From NCBI GenBank assembly GCA_945883565.1, contig CAMCXO010000012.1, positions 1 through 64,000 on the forward strand: DNA of 64,000 bases. Direction: 5' to 3'. This DNA is from Chryseobacterium gleum (GTDB lineage: Bacteria > Bacteroidota > Bacteroidia > Flavobacteriales > Schleiferiaceae). How positions within the stretch are numbered: the stretch's first letter is position 1; each line of letters begins with the position of its first letter. The notes under the pieces are model-generated. The model was given only the letters and a program-made list of their open reading frames with translations, did no database searches and was not told the origin of the DNA. Both the position numbers and the translations under genes were made by a program. This document shows, one piece after another, positions 27,345-36,871 of this stretch.

Positions 27345-27755
27345 ATGTACACAGGAATTTTACATCTTCATCATTGGTTTGCAGTATTGCTGCTTTTGTC
27401 GTTGCCTGTTTGTTTAGTGGCAGTTTTTGCCAAAGTTCGGTGGGCAAAGCCAATTTTTATGACTAGCCTGGTCCTATCTCACATTCAGTTTTTAGCTGGA
27501 ATGTATTTGTACTTGTTTGGAGAAAATGGTATAAGATTATTTCAAAATGAGGGATTTATGAAAAATTCCTCTATGCGATTTTATGCTGTTGAGCATATTT
27601 TAACTATGCTTTTAGGAATTATACTCATTACATTAGCCTATAAAAGGTTTAAGGCAAATCAGAATACCAACATTTTGATAAAAAAGGTCGTGCCATTTTT
27701 AATTACGGCTGTACTTTTAATATTTAGCAGAGTACCATGGGACCGACTTTTTTAA
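27345..27755 (+). CDS. small four-helix membrane protein
   Basis: A 136-residue protein with four predicted membrane helices. Several histidines lie at helix starts (HLHHWF, SHIQ, AVEHIL), and related Bacteroidota proteins are sometimes named cytochrome b-like, but I see no proof of haem binding. The pattern HLHxW, GMYLY, MKNSSMRFYAVEH and the closing VPWDRLF agree with a conserved family of unknown role. I chose ATG 27345. It lies 12 bp upstream of hflX. Confidence 0.7.
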   Translation: MYTGILHLHHWFAVLLLLSLPVCLVAVFAKVRWAKPIFMTSLVLSHIQFLAGMYLYLFGENGIRLFQNEGFMKNSSMRFYAVEHILTMLLGIILITLAYKRFKANQNTNILIKKVVPFLITAVLLIFSRVPWDRLF

Positions 27756-27767
27756 CTATCTACTCTT

Positions 27768-28988
27768 TTGATTGAGAAAAAAAGCCACGAATTAATTCGC
27801 GAGAGGGCAGTTTTAATTGGCACCTATAGGAAACGTGAAGATGAAGAACGCTGCCTTGAGTATTTGAACGAATTGGCGTTCTTGGCAGATACAGCTGGTG
27901 CAGAGGTGTTGAAGCAGTTTAATCAAAGAATGGATATTCCAAACCCTAAAACTTATGTTGGGACTGGTAAAACTGAGGAAATCCGTCAGTATATAAAAGA
28001 ATACAATGTAGAGATTGCCATTTTTGATGATGAGCTTTCGCCATCACAACTGAAAAACCTAGAGACCTTTTTGGCATGTAAAGTTATAGATAGAACAAAT
28101 TTAATTTTAGACATTTTTGCAAAACGAGCTCGCACAAGTTATGCTAGAACCCAAGTGGAATTAGCACAATATCAGTACTTGTTGCCGAGGTTAACAAGAA
28201 TGTGGACCCATCTTCAAAAACAAAAAGGAGGTATTGGGATGAAGGGCCCTGGTGAAACAGAAATAGAAACTGACCGCAGAATTGTTCGCGACCGGATTAG
28301 TTTACTTAAAAAGGATCTAGAAAAAATAGATAAACAAATGGCCACCCAGAGAGGCAATAGAGGTGCCTTGGTAAGAGTAGCATTGGTTGGCTATACAAAT
28401 GTGGGCAAATCGACCCTTATGAATCTTCTCGGAAAAGCTGATGTTTTTGCTGAGGATAAGCTTTTCGCAACTCTTGATACTACGGTGCGTAAAGTTGTAA
28501 TAGGTGAATTGCCTTTTTTGTTAAGTGACACAGTTGGTTTTATTCGAAAGCTTCCAACCCAATTAATAGAATCGTTTAAAAGCACTTTAGATGAGGTTCG
28601 CGAAGCAGACCTATTGCTTCATGTAGTTGACGTGTCTCATCCTTTGTTCGAAGAACATTATGATACAGTTAATCGAACTTTATCGGAATTAAGTAGCAAT
28701 GAAAAGCCTATTTTTTTGATATTTAACAAAATAGATAGATTTAAACCCGAGTTACACCCAAATCCGGATTTATCGCCCTTGGAACGTGATGCATGGACTT
28801 TAGATGACTTGAAGAAAACTTGGATGTCTAAAACACATAACCAAGCTGTTTTCATTTCGGCAGTAAATAAAAGCAATATTGATGAGCTAAAACAAACATT
28901 GCATTATATGGTAAAGGCCATTGACCAAGAAAGATATCCAAAAAAATCACCGAATCCAAAGCCCGAATCACCTTCTATGTTTGCCTAA
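27768..28988 (+). CDS. hflX: ribosome-associated GTPase HflX
   Basis: A 406-residue GTPase that splits stalled ribosomes, especially under heat stress. The N-terminal HflX domain (residues about 20-180) holds PNPKTYVGTGK and KGPGETEIETDRR; the G domain follows with GYTNVGKST (about 207-215), DTVGF and NKID. The start is TTG at 27768, with no earlier ATG and the family N-terminus intact. It ends two bases from the convergent sugar-phosphate transferase. Confidence 0.95.
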   Translation: MIEKKSHELIRERAVLIGTYRKREDEERCLEYLNELAFLADTAGAEVLKQFNQRMDIPNPKTYVGTGKTEEIRQYIKEYNVEIAIFDDELSPSQLKNLETFLACKVIDRTNLILDIFAKRARTSYARTQVELAQYQYLLPRLTRMWTHLQKQKGGIGMKGPGETEIETDRRIVRDRISLLKKDLEKIDKQMATQRGNRGALVRVALVGYTNVGKSTLMNLLGKADVFAEDKLFATLDTTVRKVVIGELPFLLSDTVGFIRKLPTQLIESFKSTLDEVREADLLLHVVDVSHPLFEEHYDTVNRTLSELSSNEKPIFLIFNKIDRFKPELHPNPDLSPLERDAWTLDDLKKTWMSKTHNQAVFISAVNKSNIDELKQTLHYMVKAIDQERYPKKSPNPKPESPSMFA

Positions 28989-28990
28989 AA

Positions 28991-30355
28991 CTAGAATTTA
29001 TTGGCTTTAGAAGGGAAAATAACCTGCCAAATGGTATAGAATAAAATTTTTAAATCAAGCATAAGTGACCAGTTGCTTAAATAATGAACGTCTGCATTAA
29101 CTCTGTCTTTCATTTCAGTTACATTATCTATCCCACCTCTTAATCCTTGAATTTGGGCAAGACCCGTTATTCCGGGTTTTATTAAGTGTCTAACCATAAA
29201 AGCATCTATTTGTTGTTTGTACAAATTGGTGTGTTCAGGCATGTGAGGGCGAGGCCCAATGATTGACATTTGGCCTTTCAGAACATTAATAAATTGAGGT
29301 AATTCATCTAAACTGTGACGTCTCAACCAATGCCCAAAAATGGTTGGTGTGCCATCATTATTTAGTGTTCTGAGTTTGTATATTACGAACGACCGCCCCC
29401 TTAAACCACTTCTTAACTGCTTGAAAAATAATATTTTCTGTCCACTTAGCTTCATCATAATTAATAGAATTAAAATAGTTATGGGTAGAAGGCTAATTCC
29501 GAAAGAAATAGTAAAGACCAAGTCGAAACTTCGCTTTATAATTCGATTGAAATTGTTTTCGAGCGGTTCTTTTCTCGGAAATATTATTGGAATGTTGCCA
29601 ATAAATTCAACTTTGAACGGCAAGTGGAAGGGGAGGTGTACTTCTGGAACCAACCGAATGGTTATCATATTTTCATCACCAAACCTTTGCCAGTCTAAAA
29701 TGGTTTTAAAATTGTTAAATGCTATGTAAATCATTTGAATTTCAGGGTTTTTTAGAATGAATGATTTAGCTTCTTGTATTTCAAAATATGGCCCATTCCA
29801 GTCTGAAACAATCTCTTTGCTGCCAAAGCAGGCAGCTAGTTCTAAACCTTCTTTTCGTAATGCTAAGTGTTGTTCAATGACAAATTCAAACATTCTTCCC
29901 TCTCCAATCAGAACAATTTTTTGCAAGCCCTTGCCGCTCAACCAACTTTGCCTGTAGAGGTTAAGACTTATAATATCCCAAGTAAACTGCAACCCAATCC
30001 ACAAAACATAATAATATAGACCGAAAAGCCTGGAAAAAAAAGTGCCTTTTAAAATAAGAAGGAGTAAAGCCAATGAAAAGGCATGAGTTGTAATAAGCCG
30101 AATACTCCCATTTAACCGCATTCTTATTCCATCGTATAAGCGCAAGTTTTTACTATTGAGACTTTGATTTTTCAGAATGAGGTAAACCAGATTGCAAAAA
30201 ATCCATAATTGAACATAGTAATTGTAATATGTTGGATTTTCGACTTTTAAATCGTTAAAGCGAAGGGCTACAGCCACAATGAAACCTGAATTTAGAGCTA
30301 GCCATCCAAACAGTAAGTCTGCCAAATAAAGTTTTTGTAACCCTTTACTAAGCAT
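28991..30355 (-). CDS. polyprenyl glycosylphosphotransferase
   Basis: A 454-residue WcaJ/WbaP-type enzyme. Four N-terminal membrane helices (about residues 8-130) lead to a Rossmann-like middle part (about 140-250) and a C-terminal bacterial sugar transferase domain (about 268-454) with KRSFDLVF, YKLRT, SLDELPQFINVLKGQMSIIGPRP and KPGITGLAQI. It transfers a sugar phosphate to undecaprenyl phosphate, the first step of a surface glycan. No other glycan genes adjoin it. It overlaps the M1 peptidase stop by one base. Confidence 0.9.
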   Translation of the reverse strand: MLSKGLQKLYLADLLFGWLALNSGFIVAVALRFNDLKVENPTYYNYYVQLWIFCNLVYLILKNQSLNSKNLRLYDGIRMRLNGSIRLITTHAFSLALLLLILKGTFFSRLFGLYYYVLWIGLQFTWDIISLNLYRQSWLSGKGLQKIVLIGEGRMFEFVIEQHLALRKEGLELAACFGSKEIVSDWNGPYFEIQEAKSFILKNPEIQMIYIAFNNFKTILDWQRFGDENMITIRLVPEVHLPFHLPFKVEFIGNIPIIFPRKEPLENNFNRIIKRSFDLVFTISFGISLLPITILILLIMMKLSGQKILFFKQLRSGLRGRSFVIYKLRTLNNDGTPTIFGHWLRRHSLDELPQFINVLKGQMSIIGPRPHMPEHTNLYKQQIDAFMVRHLIKPGITGLAQIQGLRGGIDNVTEMKDRVNADVHYLSNWSLMLDLKILFYTIWQVIFPSKANKF

Positions 30356-32700
30356 TAATTCCCGGTCATTTTGTTAAAATCTTGCCATTGTTGAGAATTC
30401 CAATTTGGCTTGAGTTCTTCTAACCATGGTTGCCAAACCTCTTGTTTGTTTTTTTTATGTACCCAGTGGTTTATGTATTGCCGTGCCGGTGCAGCAACGC
30501 GATTATTTGGGTGAAAATAGTCTTTCAATGCATCAGAAAACACCTTTTTGCTTAAGTGGTTAAGAAGTATTAAGTATTGAATAGCCATTTCTCGGCCAAC
30601 AAACTCATTGTTCCCACTTGCTAAAACTTCGAGAGATAATAGTGCTTTCTCATCGTTTAAGATTAAAAATCGGTAAAGTTGGTTTTTAGCTGTTAGCTTT
30701 TGAATGGCAGGTTCTTGAATTTCTAAAAGTTGATTAGAGAATTCTTCAAATTTTGTGGGGTGGTATTTTACAAACCATTCCAATACCGCCAACTGGGATA
30801 CATAGGTTTTATGCTTCAGAAGTGCTTCAATTGCATTTTCACTAATTTCAGGCAATTGTAAAATATCGGGGGCCAAATACTCAGTTAAGTGAAAAAACCT
30901 AGGATTTTCCAACCAATTTTCAAATAGTTTAGATTTCAAAAGTGTATCTGTTTCTGAGTTTTGCCATAGAGCAAGAGCTAATTCAATGTTTTTGGTAGTT
31001 ATGTTGGTCAAAATGTGCAAATCTTTAAAAGTATAATCTTCTTTACTTTGCTTCAACCAATGTTTCCAGGCAATAGTAGTTTTAATGTTGTTGAAATTTG
31101 TTAATAAATTGTCGGGAATTGGATAGTTCCAACGTACTAACAAACGCTTTTGAGGGTCTGGTATAACGCCAAGAAGTTTGTGGCCTTTTCGTATTTTGAC
31201 AGGCAGTTTCATTTCTTTTCCTAGCCAATCAAAAGTTTGAATTTCTGTTTGGCCATCATCCCAAATAAAAAGTAAACTCAATTGCGCAGCGAAAGTCACA
31301 TTTGATTTTAAGCAGATCGAATTCGTAGTTCCTTTAGTTTCAACATAGATATTCACTTCAGGCTCACCGCCACTTCTTACCCAGAAATCGAAAAAGGGCT
31401 TAAGATCTTTATTTGTATAGAGTTGTAAACTTTGTTGAAGTTGAGAATCATCAGAAATACCTTGTGAATACGTTCGAAGCCAATGGTCAATACCAAGTGT
31501 CCACGCATGGTTTCCTATGTAATCTCTTAACATTGAAACAACCCAACCACCTTTGTCATAGAATCCGATAGAACCAACATTTGGGTCTCTAATGGATGTG
31601 GGTTTATTTACACTTTGATTAAATATTCTTTCAGCAGCCTGATTACGCGCCAATTGGAAGCTGAATGTATCTTCAAAGGCTAGCTTACTTTGCCATTGCC
31701 AAAAGGTAGCAAATCCTTCATGTAGCCAATGATTTTCGGTGCTTGATGCCGTTACCCAATTCCCAAACCAATGATGTGCTAGTTCGTGGGCTTGAATTTC
31801 GATGGCAGTTCGCTCAGTCCATGGTATAAGTGAGTCTTGTAAAAAAATATCTCCTATCAAAACAGCACAAGTATTTTCCATAGCACCATGCTTGAAATTA
31901 CTTACAACCACCTGCTTATAAGGGGCTTTCCAGGGAAATGTTGAGCCTATTTCTGCTTCCATCCATTGAAGAAGAGAGGGCATTCTTTTAAAATTATATT
32001 TATATGTATGCTTTTGTTTATGTGATAAGTAAGTTACATAGGATCTCTCAGTAGAGTCTTTTTCCAAAAAGGACTGAAACCGTCCAGCCGCCAGCATTAT
32101 AAGGTAGGACGAATGGGCTTGAGGCATGCTATAGAGCCATGTAATGGAGTTGAATTTTTCTTCTTTTCGAATTAAATTACCATTAGAAACAGCCATCCAG
32201 TTTTTGGGCGTAGTTAATCGGATTGTATGGGTGAGTTTATCTCTTTGGTCGTCTTGGTGGGGAATCCAATGTCGGTGGTCAATTCCCTGGCCTTGAGACC
32301 ATATTTGTTTATGTCCATTATTTTGATTAAAGCCATGAAAATAAAGGCCTTTCCGAGGCTTACAAGAATAAACTAAATGTAGTTTTTGTTTTATTGAAGT
32401 ATCGCAAATTGCATTATGAATCCACAATCCTTGATCAGTTTGTTTAAACTTGGCAATTGAATGGTTAAGTAAGATTGTATCAATTTGGAGCCTAATGCCA
32501 TCAATCCAAAAGCTGTCACATACAGTAGGTAGCACCTTGAAAAACAATGTTACTTTGCCTCTTATAGCCGATTGAATCGTATCGAGTTCTAAAGATAAAT
32601 TGATATGTTCTTGGTTGATGTGTAATTTGCGAAGATCTTGGGCCAAAAGTGAATGTTGAAAAACACCGATCAACACGAACAACTTTAATGAGCGTTTCAT
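30355..32700 (-). CDS. M1-family metallopeptidase
   Basis: A 781-residue exported aminopeptidase-like enzyme. A signal peptide (residues 1-20, ending LLAQ) is followed by the M1 beta-domain and the catalytic domain with GAMENT and the zinc motif HELAHHW, plus the third ligand in NHWLHEGF. A HEAT-like C-terminal part follows (about 550-781). It probably trims peptides in the periplasm or outside the cell. Its stop overlaps the sugar transferase start by one base, so the two may be co-transcribed. Confidence 0.92.
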   Translation of the reverse strand: MKRSLKLFVLIGVFQHSLLAQDLRKLHINQEHINLSLELDTIQSAIRGKVTLFFKVLPTVCDSFWIDGIRLQIDTILLNHSIAKFKQTDQGLWIHNAICDTSIKQKLHLVYSCKPRKGLYFHGFNQNNGHKQIWSQGQGIDHRHWIPHQDDQRDKLTHTIRLTTPKNWMAVSNGNLIRKEEKFNSITWLYSMPQAHSSYLIMLAAGRFQSFLEKDSTERSYVTYLSHKQKHTYKYNFKRMPSLLQWMEAEIGSTFPWKAPYKQVVVSNFKHGAMENTCAVLIGDIFLQDSLIPWTERTAIEIQAHELAHHWFGNWVTASSTENHWLHEGFATFWQWQSKLAFEDTFSFQLARNQAAERIFNQSVNKPTSIRDPNVGSIGFYDKGGWVVSMLRDYIGNHAWTLGIDHWLRTYSQGISDDSQLQQSLQLYTNKDLKPFFDFWVRSGGEPEVNIYVETKGTTNSICLKSNVTFAAQLSLLFIWDDGQTEIQTFDWLGKEMKLPVKIRKGHKLLGVIPDPQKRLLVRWNYPIPDNLLTNFNNIKTTIAWKHWLKQSKEDYTFKDLHILTNITTKNIELALALWQNSETDTLLKSKLFENWLENPRFFHLTEYLAPDILQLPEISENAIEALLKHKTYVSQLAVLEWFVKYHPTKFEEFSNQLLEIQEPAIQKLTAKNQLYRFLILNDEKALLSLEVLASGNNEFVGREMAIQYLILLNHLSKKVFSDALKDYFHPNNRVAAPARQYINHWVHKKNKQEVWQPWLEELKPNWNSQQWQDFNKMTGN

Positions 32701-32726
32701 AATTCAAAGAAACTAAACCATGACTC

Positions 32727-32734
32727 TATTTTTG
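32727..32734 (+). promoter_or_regulatory. -7 box TATTTTTG of recG
   Basis: TATTTTTG matches TAnnTTTG and ends four bases before the recG ATG at 32739, which would give a leaderless or nearly leaderless mRNA. Confidence 0.55.
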
Positions 32735-32738
32735 AAAA

Positions 32739-34841
32739 ATGACAGAAAGTTTTTTAGATAAGAATATCGAATTCCTAAAGGGAGTAGGACCGCAAAGGGC
32801 ACAACTACTGAACCAAGAGATTGGTGTTAAGTCATTTGGTGATTTACTAAGACACTTTCCTTTTAGATATGTAGATAGATCTAAGTTTTATAAATTAAAT
32901 GAATGCCGTGGTTTGGGTGAAGGCGATTATCAAACAGTTGTCAAAATATTGGACATTAAAGAGATAGGGGGTTCAAAGCAAAAACGCTTGGTAGTTAGGG
33001 TAAGTGATTCAAGCGATTTGGCAGATTTAATTTGGTTCAGGGGGTTAAATTGGGTCAAGTCTGGGCTCAAAGTTGGCAGTAATTACTTGGTTTTTGGTAA
33101 AATGAATTTTTTTAATGGGACAATAAACTTCGTTCATCCTGAAATTGAATTTTTAGCGCCAAACCGTGAAGCTTCTATTAGAGGTTTGCAACCCATATAT
33201 CGAACTACCGAGAAACTTAGTAATAGAGGATTAGGCAGTTTGGGACTTTTACGTTTGGTTAAAGAAATACTAGAACATAAAGAATTCAATATAAGGGAAT
33301 GTTTTCCAGATGATTGGATTTCAAGTTATGCTTGGCCAATTAAAGCGATAGCATTTTATCAAATCCATTTTCCGAATAACGAATTAGAACAAAGAAAAGC
33401 AAGAGAGAGATTGGTATTTGAAGAGTTTTTCTTTTTAGAGTTACACATTCTTCTAAATAAAAAAGAAAGGCAACAGCAACATAGAGGCTTTGTATTTGAT
33501 AAAGTGGGAAAAGCCTTTAATAACTTTTACAAATCTTCATTGCCCTTTGATTTAACCGCTGCACAAAAAAAAGTGATAAAGGAGATTCGTGCTGATTTAG
33601 GAAGTGGGAAGCAAATGAATCGATTGCTACAAGGAGACGTTGGGAGTGGAAAAACCATTGTAGCACTTATGTGTATGTTGCTTGCCATTGACAATGGATT
33701 TCAGGCTTGTTTGATGGCACCGACAGAAATTTTAGCCAATCAGCACTTCAGAAGTTTAAGTGAGTTGCTCGGACGATTGCCTTATCCGATACAAATCCTA
33801 AGTGGTAACACAAAAAAAAGTGCTAGAACTAAAATGTTTCAAGACTTGAAAGATGGCGAACTTCCATTAATAGTTGGCACACATGCTTTGTTAGAAGATA
33901 AAGTGGAATTTAACAATCTCGGATTAGCAGTGATAGATGAGCAGCATCGATTTGGAGTTGAACAGAGGGCAAAGCTTTGGAGAAAAAATAGACAACCGCC
34001 GCATATTTTGGTAATGACAGCAACACCAATTCCAAGAACACTGGCTATGACTGTGCATGGGGACTTGGATTTAAGTGTTATTGATGAATTACCACCAGGT
34101 AGAAAGCCTATAGAAACATGGCATAGGTATGAAAACAGACGTCTCGAAGTTTTTGGACTAATGAAAAACCAAATTACCTTAGGACGTCAGGTATATGTGG
34201 TTTATCCTCTTATTCAGGAATCAGAGGCAAATGATTATAAAAATTTGATGGAAGGGTTTGAACATCTTCAAGTTATTTTTCCTCGACCTGCTTACGAAAT
34301 TGCCATCGTACATGGGAAGATGAAGCCAGAAGAGAAAGAATTTGAAATGAATCGATTTGTTAACGGAATTTGTCAAATTTTAGTGGCAACCACTGTTATT
34401 GAGGTAGGAGTAAATGTTCCTAATGCCACTGTAATGGTTGTTGAAAGCGCTGAGCGTTTTGGACTTTCTCAATTGCATCAATTACGAGGCAGGGTTGGTC
34501 GAGGCTTGGATAAAAGTTATTGTGTTTTGGTTACAGGACATAAACTGAGCAAAGATGCTCTGAAGCGTATGGAGGTAATGGTAGAAACCAACGATGGATT
34601 TAAGATTTCTGAGGTGGATTTGCAAATTAGAGGCCCTGGTGATTTGCTCGGAACTCAGCAAAGTGGCGCTTTTAATTTAAAATTGGCAAGCCTCCTTTAT
34701 GATGGAAATTGGCTAACTGAGGCTAAAAGTAAAGCAGAAGAAGTGATACTCGGAAAAGGGCATTCATTTGATTTTAGCGAAATGAGATTGGAATATGTTC
34801 GGATTTACGGGCGGAAATCAGGATGGTCGCGTATTTCTTGA
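32739..34841 (+). CDS. recG: ATP-dependent DNA helicase RecG
   Basis: A 700-residue SF2 helicase that remodels stalled replication forks and recombination intermediates. The N-terminal wedge/OB domain (residues about 1-230) is followed by the two helicase domains: Walker A GDVGSGKT, the Walker B-like DEQH, TATPIPRT and motif VI QLRGRVGRG, then the family C-terminal region with GPGDLLGTQQSG. Length is normal. It is followed by a VTT-family membrane protein and aspartate kinase at short spacing. Confidence 0.96.
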   Translation: MTESFLDKNIEFLKGVGPQRAQLLNQEIGVKSFGDLLRHFPFRYVDRSKFYKLNECRGLGEGDYQTVVKILDIKEIGGSKQKRLVVRVSDSSDLADLIWFRGLNWVKSGLKVGSNYLVFGKMNFFNGTINFVHPEIEFLAPNREASIRGLQPIYRTTEKLSNRGLGSLGLLRLVKEILEHKEFNIRECFPDDWISSYAWPIKAIAFYQIHFPNNELEQRKARERLVFEEFFFLELHILLNKKERQQQHRGFVFDKVGKAFNNFYKSSLPFDLTAAQKKVIKEIRADLGSGKQMNRLLQGDVGSGKTIVALMCMLLAIDNGFQACLMAPTEILANQHFRSLSELLGRLPYPIQILSGNTKKSARTKMFQDLKDGELPLIVGTHALLEDKVEFNNLGLAVIDEQHRFGVEQRAKLWRKNRQPPHILVMTATPIPRTLAMTVHGDLDLSVIDELPPGRKPIETWHRYENRRLEVFGLMKNQITLGRQVYVVYPLIQESEANDYKNLMEGFEHLQVIFPRPAYEIAIVHGKMKPEEKEFEMNRFVNGICQILVATTVIEVGVNVPNATVMVVESAERFGLSQLHQLRGRVGRGLDKSYCVLVTGHKLSKDALKRMEVMVETNDGFKISEVDLQIRGPGDLLGTQQSGAFNLKLASLLYDGNWLTEAKSKAEEVILGKGHSFDFSEMRLEYVRIYGRKSGWSRIS

Positions 34842-34881
34842 ATTAACAGAGTGTATTTTCGCAAACATCTATCAACAAACA

Positions 34882-35496
34882 ATGGCAATTATTAAAGGCA
34901 CATGGTTACGCAATGGCCGTGCATATTTTCGCCGTTTCGAGCGTAAAGGGGGTGTGGCCTTTATGAAGTCGAGTTTATGGAAAATGATGTTGTTCTTAAT
35001 TGCTTTCTCAGTTTTTTTTACATTGGTAGACAGGCTGTTACTTACGGAAGAATTAGCTCAAAGAATAGAAAATGACTTTTCACCAATTTGGTTATTGGTC
35101 ACACTTTTTGTTAGCGAGAGTTTTTCAGGAATTCTGCCACCAGATCTTTATATTTGGGCGGTTAAATCGTACAATTATCCGTATTTTTGGGTTTTCTTGC
35201 TGGCTTGTAGTTCTTATTCTGGCGGCGTTTTATCTTATTGTATAGGAACACGGCTCTATTTATTGCCAAAAGTTAAAACTTGGGTTGAAGAACGTTATTT
35301 GGAACATTTCCAGCAATTTAGGCGTTATGGTGGAGTTTTAATTACTATAGCAGCTATGACGCCTTTGCCATATAGTCCTGTTAGTGTAATCGCGGGTGTA
35401 GCCCATTATCCTGTTAAAAAGTACCTAATAGCTGGAACCACGAGATTTATAAGATTTTTCTTATACGCATGGTTTATTTACAATTTTTCAAATTAA
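34882..35496 (+). CDS. VTT/DedA-like (YqaA) membrane protein
   Basis: A 204-residue membrane protein of the SNARE-associated/VTT group. It shows the group's hydrophobic core with LPPDLYIWAV, a Gly-rich turn, and AAMTPLPYSPVSVIAGVAHYP, which lies in the re-entrant region of DedA-type proteins. Members are linked to lipid scrambling or undecaprenyl recycling; the role here is unknown. I chose ATG 34882 (MAIIKGTW), since the longer frame begins inside recG; ATG 34963 is also possible. Its TAA overlaps the aspartate kinase ATG. Confidence 0.8.
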   Translation: MAIIKGTWLRNGRAYFRRFERKGGVAFMKSSLWKMMLFLIAFSVFFTLVDRLLLTEELAQRIENDFSPIWLLVTLFVSESFSGILPPDLYIWAVKSYNYPYFWVFLLACSSYSGGVLSYCIGTRLYLLPKVKTWVEERYLEHFQQFRRYGGVLITIAAMTPLPYSPVSVIAGVAHYPVKKYLIAGTTRFIRFFLYAWFIYNFSN

Positions 35497-36749
35497 TGAA
35501 AGACATTCTCGTTTTTAAATTTGGAGGCGCCTCAGTAAAAAATGCTGAAGGAGTGAAAAATCTTTGGGGTATATTAAAAAGTTATGAGGCCAGAAAATAC
35601 GTTGTGGTGGTTTCAGCTATGGATAAAACCACAAATGAACTTGAAGTTATTTTAAAATTACACCAGAATAAAGCAAAGGATCAAGCATTAATTAGGTGGC
35701 GTGAACTAGAAAATCGGCATATTTCCATCTTGAATGAACTAAATATAGGAAGGAAAGAATCTATTCATGTTTTTGAATTATTCGACTACGGGCGAAGCAT
35801 TTTATCATCAGAACCGACAATTCCTTCAGTTGATTATGACCGTATTGTGAGTATTGGCGAGCTTTTAAGTACCAGAATTATTGAGTGTTTTATTTCAAAT
35901 TTCGAGCAAATTAAATGGATAGATGCTCGTGAAATCATTGTAACTGATAGTAATTTTCGAAATGCAAGTATACTTTGGGAGCCAAGTGGAAGGCGTGTTA
36001 AGCGAGCATTTAATTCTGATGGAATCTATATTACACAAGGATTTATAGGTGCCGATTTGGATGGAAGAAGTACAACACTGGGTAGAGAAGGTTCTGATTA
36101 TTCTGCGGCTGCATTGGCAAACATCCTAAAAGCTAAAGAATTAACAATTTGGAAAGACGTACCTGGCATCAAGAATGGTGATCCTAAGGTATTTTCGAAT
36201 ACAGTGCTTTTGAAAAGGTTGAGTTATGAAGAGGCAATAGAATTGGCTTATTATGGTGCATCGGTAATTCATCCAAAGACCATTCAACCTTTAAAAGAGG
36301 CAGGAATTCCTCTACACGTAAGAAGCTTTTTAGAGCCACAAAATTTAGGCACTTGTATTGATAAAACGAATGGCATAGAACCGAAAGTTTGCTGCTATAT
36401 TCGAAAAACAGAACAATGGCTCTTAAAATTAGGAACTTATAATCTGTCTTTTATTTCGGAAGAGCATTTAAGTCACATTTATTCTATTTTTCATCGATTT
36501 TCTATAAGAGTAAATCTTTCTCAGCATTCAGCCGTACAATCCTCATTCTGTATTAATGCTGAATATTTTAATGAAAAAGAGTTGATGGATTCTTTAAATG
36601 AAGCATTTGTAATTGAATTAAAAAAGGGGCTAACACTCTACACGTTAAAACACTCAACTGAGGATGATGTAAAGAGTTTAGTTGGTACAAAGCAAATCTT
36701 ATTAGCGCAAATCGATTTGCAAACACATCGGTTTATTCTGCAAGAATAG
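35496..36749 (+). CDS. lysC: aspartate kinase
   Basis: A 417-residue enzyme that phosphorylates aspartate, the first step to lysine, threonine and methionine. The kinase motif VFKFGGASV is at the N-terminus, followed by GEL (about 120) and GREGSDYSAAALA. The C-terminal part has an ACT-like region (about 290-417) that would bind an end product. It is not fused to homoserine dehydrogenase. ATG 35496 overlaps the upstream TAA (TAATG). The symbol is a functional guess. Confidence 0.88.
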   Translation: MKDILVFKFGGASVKNAEGVKNLWGILKSYEARKYVVVVSAMDKTTNELEVILKLHQNKAKDQALIRWRELENRHISILNELNIGRKESIHVFELFDYGRSILSSEPTIPSVDYDRIVSIGELLSTRIIECFISNFEQIKWIDAREIIVTDSNFRNASILWEPSGRRVKRAFNSDGIYITQGFIGADLDGRSTTLGREGSDYSAAALANILKAKELTIWKDVPGIKNGDPKVFSNTVLLKRLSYEEAIELAYYGASVIHPKTIQPLKEAGIPLHVRSFLEPQNLGTCIDKTNGIEPKVCCYIRKTEQWLLKLGTYNLSFISEEHLSHIYSIFHRFSIRVNLSQHSAVQSSFCINAEYFNEKELMDSLNEAFVIELKKGLTLYTLKHSTEDDVKSLVGTKQILLAQIDLQTHRFILQE

Positions 36750-36767
36750 AGGTTAATAGAACCTTTT
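36750..36767 (+). terminator. weak hairpin after aspartate kinase
   Basis: AGGTT (36750-36754) pairs with AACCT (36760-36764) and is followed by only a short T stretch, so termination here would be weak. Confidence 0.35.
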
Positions 36768-36788
36768 AAAAGATTTATTTACTTCAAC

Positions 36789-36818
36789 TTGCGCGAGTTA
36801 AAAAAGGTTGTACATTTG
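36789..36818 (+). promoter_or_regulatory. promoter of the str-S10-spc-alpha locus
   Basis: TTG (36789-36791) and TACATTTG (36811-36818) are 19 bp apart, the classic Bacteroidota -33/-7 arrangement. It lies 54 bp before rpsL and is the best-formed promoter in the window. Confidence 0.8.
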
Positions 36819-36822
36819 CAGT

Positions 36823-36838
36823 CCCCTAAAAATAGGGG
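36823..36838 (+). promoter_or_regulatory. hairpin at the start of the rpsL leader
   Basis: CCCCTA (36823-36828) and TAGGGG (36833-36838) are perfect arms around AAAA. With transcription expected to start near 36822-36826, the hairpin would sit at the extreme 5' end of the ribosomal mRNA. Confidence 0.5.
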
Positions 36839-36871
36839 GTTAGAGCGTAAACTCAAGAAAATTAAGCATTT

